A DNA stretch of 47,389 nt, from positions 1-47,389 of IMG/VR virus record IMGVR_UViG_3300045950_000330, one strand, 5' to 3'. Below, in pieces: positions 38,160-44,813 of this stretch. This stretch comes from a virus. The notes below the pieces were generated by a model. It ran no database searches and had not been told where the DNA came from. It saw only the letters and a program-made list of their open reading frames with translations. How positions within the stretch are numbered: position 1 is the first letter of the stretch; each line of letters begins with the position of its first letter. The position numbers and the translations under genes are program-made.

Positions 38160-39587
38160 CTAGAGTCCGCCGAACAACGGCCCGGCGTCGATTGCAGCGT
38201 CTTTCGTCTTTTGCTTGATCGTCTCGCGCGCGCGTTCCTCCGGACCCGCGAGACAAAGCCGCATGCGGCGGCGGATATCCTCTTGATATTCCGCCTCACG
38301 CTCGATCAGGATCGCGCGGCGGCCCTCGCGAAACGCGGCCTCGCCGGTTGTCCCGGTGCCAGCGAAGCAATCAAGCACCGTCTGCCCCGGCGCCGTGATC
38401 AGCCGCACGAGATATTGAATGAGATCAACACGCTTGATTGTCGGATGGCTTGAACCGAGACGATCATCGGCATCCGCCTTTGCGGAGTAATAGAAGCGCG
38501 CAGCAGAGCCGGCATCGCCGAAACCCGGATCGCGCTGCTCACGACTATCAACGCCGTTTCCGTAGATCGCACCAGACCGAAACGCGCCAAGTGATGCCTG
38601 TCCGCCAGTGCTCACACTGTCCGGAAACAGCGACTGCACCTCGGCCGAGCCGTCATGCGTGATATTGGCCGGCCAGCGGCCGGCAGCCTCGCGCTCAGAT
38701 GACGTTGACCCGGTAAATGATCCAACGGTCGATCCCGATCCGCGATGCAATCCGCCGGCGCGATACTCGATCGGCGCGCCGATCCGCGTCGCATCGATAT
38801 TGATCGCGCCGGTGCCGTAGCGCTCAACGTTGTCGGCGATCGACAATCCCTCGGCGAGCGGCTTGCGCGCCATCACGATCGGCTCGAAAGCCGGCTTGAG
38901 CGCCGATCCCCATCCCGCCCATTGCCGCGCCAGCGGATGCCGGAACGGCGCGGATCGCGCCATATCCTCTCCGGTGTCACGATAAACCCACACTTTCCGG
39001 CCGCCGCGCTCAATCTCCTCGCAAAGCCGCTTCTCATAATCGAGCGCGATATTGTGCGACTTCGGAAAGCCGGTGCCGAACAGCCACGCCATCAAGCCGC
39101 CGGCATTCGATTCCTCGACACAGCGGAAGAATTGCGCGCGCTGCTCATCCGACAGCGAGCCGATAAAATTCTCGATATGCGTGTCGCTTTCGATCAGATC
39201 GAGGATGCAATCGCGCGTCTCAAAGCCGGCGGCCTCGATCGCGACTTGCATCAGGCCGACATTGCGCGAGGCCGAAAACGCCAACAGATGCCCGCCGGGC
39301 TTCAAGACACGCAGCGCGCGCGCCCATGTCTCCGGACGAAATGCGATATCGCCGCCATCCCATTGCTTGCCCATGAAGCCGCGCGAGGAGCGCGCAAAAA
39401 GGCCGTCCGTTCCCTCTTTCGCCGGAGCCGCATTCTCAGCCCCGAACCGCTTGACGATCGATGTGAGGTGATAGGGCGGATCGGTCAAAACCGCATCAAC
39501 CGACTCCGGCTCAAGCACATCCATAACAGTGAGGCAATCGCCGCAATAAAGCTGCACCTTGCCATCAAGAAACGTCTCAGGCGTCAT
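38160..39587 (-). CDS. DNA N6-adenine/N4-cytosine methyltransferase (DPPY type)
   Basis: A 475-residue methyltransferase. Motif IV DPPY is at residues 36-39 (DAVLTDPPYHLTS) and the SAM-binding FAGTGTTGEAAF motif is near residue 408, so the order is that of beta-class enzymes (catalytic first). Between them lie WARALRVLKPGGHLLAFSASRNVGLM and a large target-recognition region. It methylates A-N6 or C-N4 in a site not predictable here. It overlaps the previous gene by 11 bases. No cognate nuclease is present. Confidence 0.9.
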   Translation of the reverse strand: MTPETFLDGKVQLYCGDCLTVMDVLEPESVDAVLTDPPYHLTSIVKRFGAENAAPAKEGTDGLFARSSRGFMGKQWDGGDIAFRPETWARALRVLKPGGHLLAFSASRNVGLMQVAIEAAGFETRDCILDLIESDTHIENFIGSLSDEQRAQFFRCVEESNAGGLMAWLFGTGFPKSHNIALDYEKRLCEEIERGGRKVWVYRDTGEDMARSAPFRHPLARQWAGWGSALKPAFEPIVMARKPLAEGLSIADNVERYGTGAINIDATRIGAPIEYRAGGLHRGSGSTVGSFTGSTSSEREAAGRWPANITHDGSAEVQSLFPDSVSTGGQASLGAFRSGAIYGNGVDSREQRDPGFGDAGSAARFYYSAKADADDRLGSSHPTIKRVDLIQYLVRLITAPGQTVLDCFAGTGTTGEAAFREGRRAILIEREAEYQEDIRRRMRLCLAGPEERARETIKQKTKDAAIDAGPLFGGL

Positions 39588-39768
39588 CGTCCGCAGCCTC
39601 CAAAGCGTTGACAACGAAAAGCGCACCGTGATCGGCGAGATAGGCCGGCGTTCCGGCCGGCACATAGAAGGCGACGCCGGGAAACGGAGAGATCACCGTG
39701 ATCTCGCCACGCTGCACCATGCCGCGATCGATCCACGGCGCACGGGCGAACCGCATGGGCGCGCTCAT
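39577..39768 (-). CDS. Small unknown early protein
   Basis: A 63-residue protein: MSAPMRFARAPWIDRGMVQRGEITVISPFPGVAFYVPAGTPAYLADHGALFVVNALEAADDDA. Beta-rich with an acidic tail. ATGA overlap with the winged-helix gene and overlap with the methyltransferase start support translation. Function unknown. Confidence 0.55.
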   Translation of the reverse strand: MSAPMRFARAPWIDRGMVQRGEITVISPFPGVAFYVPAGTPAYLADHGALFVVNALEAADDDA

Positions 39769-40274
39769 GGCTTTGCCCCATGCGCGACCAGGATCGCGCG
39801 CAGCTTCGCCTTGTCGGCGGCCGAGATCATGAATTGCCCCTCGGCGGCCGAAAGCTTGGCGCGCAGATTGACGATCCCGATGCCGCGCGGCGCAAGCTTG
39901 CGACGCAGACGCATGACAAACTGATCGACCACCTTGAGGCTGGACGGCTGATCGCCGACGGGACGCAAGGCATAGAGCGCATCGAACAGCGCCCCGCGCG
40001 TGACGGTCGGTTGCGCCAGCAGCACGCCAAGCACGATGCGCTCATATTGCGTGAGCGGGGACGGATAGAAAGCCAACGCATCGCATTGCAGGCCGATCAG
40101 CCGCTCAAGCACAAAAAGCTCATCGGCGGCACGATCGACAATCTCGCGCGCGAGGCGCGGATTGCCGATCGCCGTATTGCCATAGGCAAAGGATCTCCGC
40201 TGCGCCTCGACCTGCGCCGGCGTCATCGCCGCCGAGCGCGCCCATGCGATCAATTCAGACAGGGCGGAAGTCAT
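39765..40274 (-). CDS. Winged-helix DNA-binding protein
   Basis: A 169-residue protein. The N-terminus MTPAQVEAQRRSFAYGNTAIGNPRLAREIVD is a motif shared by many Rhizobiales phage proteins. The C-terminal half (YPSPLTQYERIVLGVLLAQPTVTRGALFDALYALRP, then SSLKVVDQFVMRLRRKLAPRGIGIVNLRA) is an OmpR/PhoB-type winged helix with the VDxxxxRLRRKL recognition helix, without a receiver domain. It is likely a transcription factor for early-to-late switching, by inference. It lies eight bases downstream of SSB. Confidence 0.7.
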   Translation of the reverse strand: MTSALSELIAWARSAAMTPAQVEAQRRSFAYGNTAIGNPRLAREIVDRAADELFVLERLIGLQCDALAFYPSPLTQYERIVLGVLLAQPTVTRGALFDALYALRPVGDQPSSLKVVDQFVMRLRRKLAPRGIGIVNLRAKLSAAEGQFMISAADKAKLRAILVAHGAKP

Positions 40275-40281
40275 GCGACAC

Positions 40282-40740
40282 CTAAAACGGAATCTCATCG
40301 TCCAAGCCCGGCGCGGCGGCGGCGGATGGCGCATCGGCGCGCGGCTTTTCGACGCCGTAATCGGATTCCGATTGCGCCGGGGGCGCGCCCTCGCGGCGAT
40401 CGAGCAGCAGAATTTGCGAATGGAACGCCGACAGGACGATCTCCGTCACGTAGCGATCGACCCCGCCCTGATCCGTCCATTTGCGCGTCTGGATCGACCC
40501 CTCGACGTAGAGCTTCGACCCCTTGCGCACATACTGCTCGCACACCCCGCACAAAGCCTCGTTGAACACGACGATGCGGTGCCACTGCGTGCGCTCCTTG
40601 CGTTCCCCGGTCGTCTTGTCCCGCCACGCCTCGGACGTGGCGAGCGAGAAAGTCGCGACCGGACGGCCGGATTCGGTGCGCCTGATCTCCGGATCGGCGC
40701 CGACATGTCCGACGACGATGGCCTTGTTGACGCCGACCAT
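40282..40740 (-). CDS. ssb: Single-stranded DNA-binding protein
   Basis: A 152-residue SSB. The OB fold shows MVGVNKAIVVGHVGADPEIRRTESGRPVATFSLATSEAW, WHRIVVFNEALCGVCEQYVRKGSKLYVEGSIQTRKW and VTEIVLSAF. A disordered linker leads to the acidic tip DDEIPF, which recruits repair and replication partners. It begins directly at the stop of the gene before. It would coat ssDNA in phage replication and recombination. Confidence 0.95.
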   Translation of the reverse strand: MVGVNKAIVVGHVGADPEIRRTESGRPVATFSLATSEAWRDKTTGERKERTQWHRIVVFNEALCGVCEQYVRKGSKLYVEGSIQTRKWTDQGGVDRYVTEIVLSAFHSQILLLDRREGAPPAQSESDYGVEKPRADAPSAAAAPGLDDEIPF

Positions 40741-41157
40741 TCAGCGACCCTCCTTCATTTCCCCGCATTCCGCGTCGCGCGCGCGCGCCTGCGCCGCGAG
40801 CAGCGCGGGCGGCGGCACGATGCGGCGGGAATCCGGATCGAACCGCACATCGTCCGACGCGCGGCGGCGATCGCGGCCGTGCGCGCGGCGCAGTGCGGCC
40901 AGCAGCGGATCGCCGGCACGGAGATCGCGCACGTCGCCGTCCGCAACAAACGGCGCGCGCACCACATGATCGCGCCAGCGGTCGGGCAACAGGCCATCGC
41001 GGACGGCACGCGCCCAGATGTACATCACCATGCGGCGCCTGATGCCGTAATCCGCCGCCACGTCATCGGCCGGGGCCGGCGAATGCCAATCTCTGATGAC
41101 GCTGCAATCGCGCGCGCTGTAGCCGAGGCTTTCCGGCGTTCGCTCCGTCGCGCTCAT
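40741..41157 (-). CDS. Unknown early protein, basic and Arg-rich
   Basis: A 138-residue protein starting MSATERTPESLGYSARDCSVI. ADDVAADYGIRRRMVMYIWARAVRDGLLPDRWRDHVV may be a helix-turn-helix. The C-terminal part is Arg-rich (AHGRDRRRASDDVRFDPDSRRIVPPPALLAAQ). ATGA overlap with the gene upstream. Possibly DNA binding; no family recognised. Confidence 0.6.
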   Translation of the reverse strand: MSATERTPESLGYSARDCSVIRDWHSPAPADDVAADYGIRRRMVMYIWARAVRDGLLPDRWRDHVVRAPFVADGDVRDLRAGDPLLAALRRAHGRDRRRASDDVRFDPDSRRIVPPPALLAAQARARDAECGEMKEGR

Positions 41158-41471
41158 GACACCTCCTCGCGTTCGGCCTGCAGGGCCACAAACAGATCGT
41201 TGCGCACGATCGGCAACACCTCGCGCGCGATGCGCACAAAGCGCATCTGCCGCACGGTGCGCGGATCGCCCTCGGCGATGTTGCGGATCGCGATCGCGAG
41301 GATGACCGACGCATCGTCGATGGCGCCGGCGTGAATCACGGCGCGCTCGATCGCGATCGCAAGATCGGCGATCTCGGTCTTGTCGGCGAATGCGGTATGC
41401 GGCTTCGCGATCGCGCGCTCGGCGATGACGATCAGCGATTCCAGAATTTTCGATTGCCGGGGCGCCGTCAT
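41154..41471 (-). CDS. Unknown helical early protein
   Basis: A 105-residue protein: MTAPRQSKILESLIVIAERAIAKPH..., ADLAIAIERAVIHAGAIDDASVILAIAIRNIAEGDPRTVRQMRFVRIAREVLPIVRNDLFVALQAEREEVS. It is almost wholly helical with regular Ala/Ile spacing. ATGA overlaps on both sides. No function recognised. Confidence 0.6.
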   Translation of the reverse strand: MTAPRQSKILESLIVIAERAIAKPHTAFADKTEIADLAIAIERAVIHAGAIDDASVILAIAIRNIAEGDPRTVRQMRFVRIAREVLPIVRNDLFVALQAEREEVS

Positions 41472-41719
41472 CGCGGAAACCTCGGCACGCGGCGATCGCA
41501 GATCGGCGCCGCGTCGGGGCGGAACGGCACGTCGCCATGCGCGGCGGCCATCGGATCGGCCGGGCGGCGCGGGGCGAGGGGATGACGGGCGGCGCGGCGC
41601 AAGGCGGCGCGGCTCAGAAGCGCGAGGCAGATCGCAAGCGCGCCGAGCGTTGCGGCAAGCGCGACGGCCAGTGCCTTGACGGCAAAGGCGAGATCAGGAC
41701 AGCCCGCAATCATCGCCAT
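41468..41719 (-). CDS. Small membrane protein, early operon
   Basis: An 83-residue protein starting MAMIAGCPDLAF. One hydrophobic segment (VKALAVALAATLGALAICLALLS, about residues 14-36) is followed by a basic cytoplasmic-type tail rich in Arg and Pro. The start overlaps the previous stop. Function unknown. Confidence 0.5.
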   Translation of the reverse strand: MAMIAGCPDLAFAVKALAVALAATLGALAICLALLSRAALRRAARHPLAPRRPADPMAAAHGDVPFRPDAAPICDRRVPRFPR

Positions 41720-41913
41720 CCCTCCCCTCGATCGCGCGGATCGAGCGCGCCGCTTTCGTCCTGAACCGATCCCCGCGCCCTCGGCGCGGACGTAACAAAT
41801 GGAGACGTGCAGGCCGGGCAGCGGCACACATCGGCCTGGCCGTCCGCCTGCGGATCGAGCGGGCAAGGCTCCGCCGGACGCGCGTCATGCGCGCGTGCAA
41901 CCTGACCGGACAT
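41710..41913 (-). CDS. First early gene, small cysteine-containing protein
   Basis: A 67-residue frame: MSGQVARAHDARPAEPCPLDPQADGQADVCRCPACTSPFVTSAPRARGSVQDESGALDPRDRGEGWR. CPLDPQ and VCRCPAC could make a zinc knuckle (C-x12-C-x-C-x2-C). An upstream GTG at 42009 in the same frame would extend it into the operator region and is less likely. It is the gene next to the leftward promoter, the place where cro or anti-repressor genes lie, but it is not an HTH protein. Confidence 0.45.
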   Translation of the reverse strand: MSGQVARAHDARPAEPCPLDPQADGQADVCRCPACTSPFVTSAPRARGSVQDESGALDPRDRGEGWR

Positions 41914-42041
41914 GGACTGAACCCCCGACAGATGCGGCGAGGCCGTCGCCGCTACGGAAGCGATTTCGGAAAACGCAACCCAACCCGCATCACGATCCCC
42001 GAAACTCACAACGGGACCGAATCAAAAACACCAGCGCATTG

Positions 42042-42070
42042 AAATTTGCGATAATCGCAAACCTTGTCAA
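42042..42070 (-). promoter_or_regulatory. Leftward early promoter (pL-like)
   Basis: On the minus strand a perfect TTGACA (42070-42065) is followed after 17 bases by AAATTT (42047-42042), a weak -10. The palindromic operator occupies the spacer, so repressor bound there would block the promoter. It would drive the whole early operon leftwards. Confidence 0.55.
42045..42061. promoter_or_regulatory. Repressor operator palindrome
   Basis: TTTGCGATAATCGCAAA is a perfect 17-base palindrome with a central A. A half-site TTGCGAT with GATAAT recurs at 42090-42099 and a related palindrome at 42782-42796. Position between the divergent repressor and early genes supports operator function. Confidence 0.75.
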
Positions 42071-42139
42071 ACGCGACCCGTGCAACGTATTGCGATAATG
42101 GAAATTGCCTTAGTAAATCATTGCGTTACGGCTGTCGGC

Positions 42140-42781
42140 ATGGCCGACCCGTACCGGCAATTTGCCCTGTGGCTGAAACACAATCTCGACTCGGCTGGGC
42201 ACGGCGCTGCGGCCGAACTGGCGCGGCGGCTGCGTATTTCCAACGACAAGATCAGCAAAATGATGCGCGCCGACGAGAAAGCGCGCAAGCCGCAGGCGCA
42301 CGAGGTGCCGCTGATCGAGGACTTCTTCGGCGAGCTATCGCCGTTCGGCCACACCCGTGCCCTGCGCGCGCGAGCTCGGGCGGCGGGCGAAATTCCTATT
42401 GTCGGCTATGTCGGGGATGAAGACAAAATCTACCCCTACAACGTCGGCGACCCCGACTATCTTGATCGCTGTACCGCGCCGACCGGCGCCACCGAAAGGA
42501 CCGTTGCTGTAGAAATTCGCGGCAAGAGCCTCGGCTGCCTGTTTGATCGCTGGATCGCCTATTACGACAACGTGCATGCGCCGGTCACTAGCGACCTGAT
42601 CGGCGAATTGTGCATCGTCGGCTTGTCGGACGATCACGTTTTGATCAAAAAGATCGAGCGCGGGCGCGCGCCGGATCGTTTCAACCTCCGATCCGAGACG
42701 GAATCCCTGATCGAAAACGTCGAAATCCTGTGGGCAACCAAAGTCATCGCAATGATGCCGGGCAAGGTCTGGCGGCACTGA
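42140..42781 (+). CDS. CI/LexA-like phage repressor (HTH plus S24)
   Basis: A 213-residue repressor. The N-terminal HTH (GHGAAAELARRLRISNDKISKMMRADEKARKP, about 20-51) precedes a linker ending in RAAGEIPIVGYVG. The Ala82-Gly83 there is at the place of the self-cleavage bond of LexA/CI proteins. The S24 domain follows: EIRGKSLGCLFDRW (Ser130) and HVLIKKIERG (Lys170 or 171) as the Ser-Lys dyad. This suggests RecA-dependent induction after DNA damage. No strong Shine-Dalgarno precedes ATG 42140; an in-frame ATG at 42098 is possible and translation may be leaderless. It should bind the TTGCG palindromes on both sides of its gene. Confidence 0.85.
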   Translation: MADPYRQFALWLKHNLDSAGHGAAAELARRLRISNDKISKMMRADEKARKPQAHEVPLIEDFFGELSPFGHTRALRARARAAGEIPIVGYVGDEDKIYPYNVGDPDYLDRCTAPTGATERTVAVEIRGKSLGCLFDRWIAYYDNVHAPVTSDLIGELCIVGLSDDHVLIKKIERGRAPDRFNLRSETESLIENVEILWATKVIAMMPGKVWRH

Positions 42782-42796
42782 TTGCGATCAGCGCAA
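42782..42796. promoter_or_regulatory. Second operator-like palindrome past the repressor gene
   Basis: TTGCGATCAGCGCAA has the same TTGCG-N5-CGCAA half-sites and spacing as the upstream operator and begins right after the repressor stop. Nearby TTGACGCAATGTTGCG (42803-42818) has a -35-like TTGACG and further half-sites. It may regulate rightward transcription or form a repressor loop. Confidence 0.5.
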
Positions 42797-42873
42797 ATTC
42801 TTCTTGACGCAATGTTGCGAATTTCACAAGATCGTGGCCGCACGGGATGCAGGCCATGCGGCGGACCACTGCG

Positions 42874-43371
42874 CTATTCCAGCGTACATTCCTTGATGTG
42901 GCGCGACAGCGCCGCCTTCGCCTTGGCGAGGCCGAACACATAATCGCGCGAGGTGCCGCGCGGATCGACGATCCGCAGCGCCAGCTCGCGCCCGCCGGCG
43001 ATCTTGGAAACCGTCGCCGCATCCGTCTCGATCTGGACCACCGCATCCGATATCGCCGCCGCCGCAGCGTCCGCGATATCGCCGCGATCGACGCGCATGC
43101 GGATCAGGAACACCTCGCCGGGATTGACCTTGCCGGCCATGAGCGCCAGCGACCATTTCCGGCGGATGCAGCGCACCGCAAACATGGCGTCGCCGCTGCG
43201 GGATTGTGTGACGGCGAGCGCGGTCCCGCCGTCGCCGAAGCGATCCTCCTCGACGGTGACATACCAATTGCCGACCAGACTTCCCCTTGCGACGGCCGCG
43301 CCGGCTCCTCCCGCCAGCACGGCGGCCGTCAGCACGGCGCGCATGGTGCGGCCAATCCCCTCCGTCATCAT
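42874..43371 (-). CDS. Exported protein of unknown function next to repressor
   Basis: A 165-residue protein with a Sec-type signal (MRAVLTAAVLAGGAGAAVARG after a short charged start). The mature part: SLVGNWYVTVEEDRFGDGGTALAVTQSRSGDAMFAVRCIRRKWSLALMAGK, then VQIETDAATVSKIAGGRELALRIVDPRGTSRDYVFGLAKAKAALSRHIKECTL, with two cysteines likely bridged. The GNW-x-V...LAVRC pattern faintly recalls the VasI family of periplasmic proteins. It lies in opposite orientation to the repressor, where lysogenic conversion or superinfection-exclusion genes are often found. AGGGG precedes ATG 43371. Role not shown. Confidence 0.6.
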   Translation of the reverse strand: MMTEGIGRTMRAVLTAAVLAGGAGAAVARGSLVGNWYVTVEEDRFGDGGTALAVTQSRSGDAMFAVRCIRRKWSLALMAGKVNPGEVFLIRMRVDRGDIADAAAAAISDAVVQIETDAATVSKIAGGRELALRIVDPRGTSRDYVFGLAKAKAALSRHIKECTLE

Positions 43372-43450
43372 GCGCGCCCCTTTCTTTCCTCTGCCGTCGC
43401 CATTCTTGCGCGGCCGAGCATTTTTGCAAGCACTAACACAGGAGGCCACC

Positions 43451-43459
43451 ATGACCTGA
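43451..43459 (+). other. Possible two-codon minigene with strong ribosome site
   Basis: CAGGAGG and a five-base spacer precede ATG ACC TGA. Such start-stop minigenes (as lambda bar sites) can titrate tRNA as peptidyl-tRNA or act as leader peptides. It may be coincidence: the region 43379-43619 holds no other recognised gene. Confidence 0.25.
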
Positions 43460-43564
43460 CCCGGCCACGGGCGCCGCGCCGTTGCGGCATTCGTCACCAC
43501 CGGGAGACTTACGCAAATCCATTTACTGAGACGGCGAGCCGAGCGCCGGAAAAAACGCCGGCCA

Positions 43565-43596
43565 TGCGGGCAGCGAGGCCCGCACCTTTCTTTTTC
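43565..43596 (+). terminator. Intrinsic terminator, rightward
   Basis: TGCGGGC (43565-43571) pairs with GCCCGCA (43578-43584) around AGCGAG, followed by CCTTTCTTTTTC. It would end rightward transcription from the repressor region before the integration cluster. Confidence 0.75.
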
Positions 43597-43619
43597 ACCG
43601 CAAGGTGCGAGGGCGCAGC

Positions 43620-43964
43620 ATGAGGAATTTTGCGACCATCACGCGCGAGGGCGAATGGGAAAAGACGCCGCTGCTTTTGCGCGTCATCGGATTTTCAGCC
43701 CGGCGCCGCCGCGTCTATGCGCCACTGATCGAAGGCGGCATGTTCGATCGCTGGCAATACGAATCCGAGGCCGAGCTTGAGGCGGCGGCCGATGAATATC
43801 ACCTGATCGATCTCGCGAACGGGCAATCGCTCGGCGGCTATATCAGCCTTGCCGGCGCGCGCGAGGTGGCCCGCATGCGCGGCCTGCGCGCTTGGCAGAT
43901 TTATCACGGCAACGCGCGCGTTGAGCATCACGATCCCGACGCGATCGAGAAAGGCCGATCATGA
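43620..43964 (+). CDS. Unknown protein in integration cluster
   Basis: A 114-residue protein: MRNFATITREGEWEKTPLLLRVIGFSARRRRVYAPLIEGGMFDRWQYESEAELEAAADEYHLIDLANGQSLGGYISLAGAREVARMRGLRAWQIYHGNARVEHH. It is a small alpha/beta pattern with no recognised family. GAGGG lies upstream. It ends 12 bases before the tRNA-like gene, so may share a transcript with it. Confidence 0.55.
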   Translation: MRNFATITREGEWEKTPLLLRVIGFSARRRRVYAPLIEGGMFDRWQYESEAELEAAADEYHLIDLANGQSLGGYISLAGAREVARMRGLRAWQIYHGNARVEHHDPDAIEKGRS

Positions 43965-43975
43965 CTCAAGAGCTT

Positions 43976-44057
43976 GTCCATGTGGCGGAAGCGGGAGACG
44001 CGAGCCGACTTAGAACGGCAGGCACTTTTCCGGGTTCGAGTCCCGGCATGGACACCA
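43976..44057 (+). tRNA. tRNA-Leu-like gene (UAG) with 8-base anticodon loop
   Basis: An 82-base cloverleaf with encoded CCA. Acceptor GTCCATG pairs with CATGGAC. D arm GCG/CGC encloses the Leu-type loop. T arm CCGGG-TTCGAGT-CCCGG is perfect. The anticodon stem is only GCCG/CGGC (44004-44007 with 44016-44019), closing an eight-base loop ACTTAGAA in place of seven. The likely anticodon is TAG (reads CUA, Leu) at 44011-44013, with TTA overlapping it. A normal tRNA would have a T before CGGC; its loss explains the odd loop. The variable arm is ten bases and does not form a clear stem. It may be a decaying tRNA, a frameshift-reading tRNA, or a functional phage tRNA for the rare CUA codon. Confidence 0.75.
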
Positions 44058-44332
44058 AATCACGCAAAAACGAAATTGAGACAATCGCGAAAACGCGCGG
44101 CGCCGAACAGGCGCGAGAGGCCATGAAGCGCGCGCGGCGGTATCGCGTGCGAGTCCAGATCGGGCCGAGCGAGTACGATTGGCTCTATTGCAGCATCACC
44201 AAGAGCGAGACGATCAAACTGATCAATGAAGCGGCGCGCAAAAACTTTGCCATCCGCTGCAATCTTGTTCGGTTTCATGATTGGCAGGGCAAAAAATCAC
44301 CACTCACTCTGTACATCGAGGGATGCGAATGA
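44048..44332 (+). CDS. Unknown protein overlapping the tRNA 3' end
   Basis: A 94-residue frame starting MDTKSRKNEIETIAKTRGAEQAREAMKRARRYRVRVQIGPSEYDWLYCSITKSETIKLINEAARKNFAIRCNLVRFHDWQGKKSPLTLYIEGCE. The first ATG lies in the tRNA acceptor; ATG 44123 (MKRARRYRVRV) is a possible real start. The C-terminal beta segment looks like a small nucleic-acid-binding fold. Its stop overlaps the next ATG. Less GC-rich than neighbours. Function unknown. Confidence 0.55.
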   Translation: MDTKSRKNEIETIAKTRGAEQAREAMKRARRYRVRVQIGPSEYDWLYCSITKSETIKLINEAARKNFAIRCNLVRFHDWQGKKSPLTLYIEGCE

Positions 44333-44592
44333 CTGACTCGCTTGAGGTGGCAAACCAGCCGACGCTGGCGCCGATCGTTGCCGGCGAGGTCGCCGAGGAT
44401 GACGCCGGCGAGCCGATCCCGACGCTTTTCGTCTGGCGCGATCCGGATACCGGCGCGCTGGCCTACAAGTCAGACCGCAAGGGCGCGCGCTGGCGGTCAG
44501 GTTTCCGCGACATGACCGCGATCGCCGATGATGCCGACGACGCGGGCTTGCCCGACCGTTGCCGGATCGAATTTGTTGAGACGCGCGACTAG
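44329..44592 (+). CDS. Unknown small acidic protein
   Basis: An 87-residue protein: MTDSLEVANQPTLAPIVAGEVAEDDAGEPIPTLFVWRDPDTGALAYKSDRKGARWRSGFRDMTAIADDADDAGLPDRCRIEFVETRD. ATGA overlap with the gene before. Acidic with a central WRDPDTG...YKSDRKG beta segment. No family recognised; could be a recombination directionality factor by place only. Confidence 0.5.
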   Translation: MTDSLEVANQPTLAPIVAGEVAEDDAGEPIPTLFVWRDPDTGALAYKSDRKGARWRSGFRDMTAIADDADDAGLPDRCRIEFVETRD

Positions 44593-44609
44593 CGAAACTT
44601 GTGGATTAG

Positions 44610-44813
44610 ATGAGGCCGGCGGCGACATATCCCCCCGCAAGCGCGATTTTCCCGCGCGAGGATCGGCTGGCGCTCGCCCGCGCCCTTGCCATCCGCGCCG
44701 CGCGCGAGGATCATGCGCGGGCCATTGCCGAGCTTGCCGATCCCGCCCATGAAACGCGCCGCGATTTACGCCCGATTCTCGACAGACCTACAAAGCGAGC
44801 GCTCGATCGCTGA
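44610..44813 (+). CDS. Small helical protein before the recombinase
   Basis: A 67-residue frame: MRPAATYPPASAIFPREDRLALARALAIRAAREDHARAIAELADPAHETRRDLRPILDRPTKRALDR. A helical Ala/Arg/Glu pattern and an overlap of 65 bases with the recombinase start are plausible for a coupled gene. No family recognised; spurious frame remains possible. Confidence 0.4.
   Translation: MRPAATYPPASAIFPREDRLALARALAIRAAREDHARAIAELADPAHETRRDLRPILDRPTKRALDR

Noticed and set aside
34601-39587. Restriction-modification systems
   Set aside because: Two DNA methyltransferases are present, but neighbouring genes show no endonuclease motifs; they are treated as orphan enzymes.
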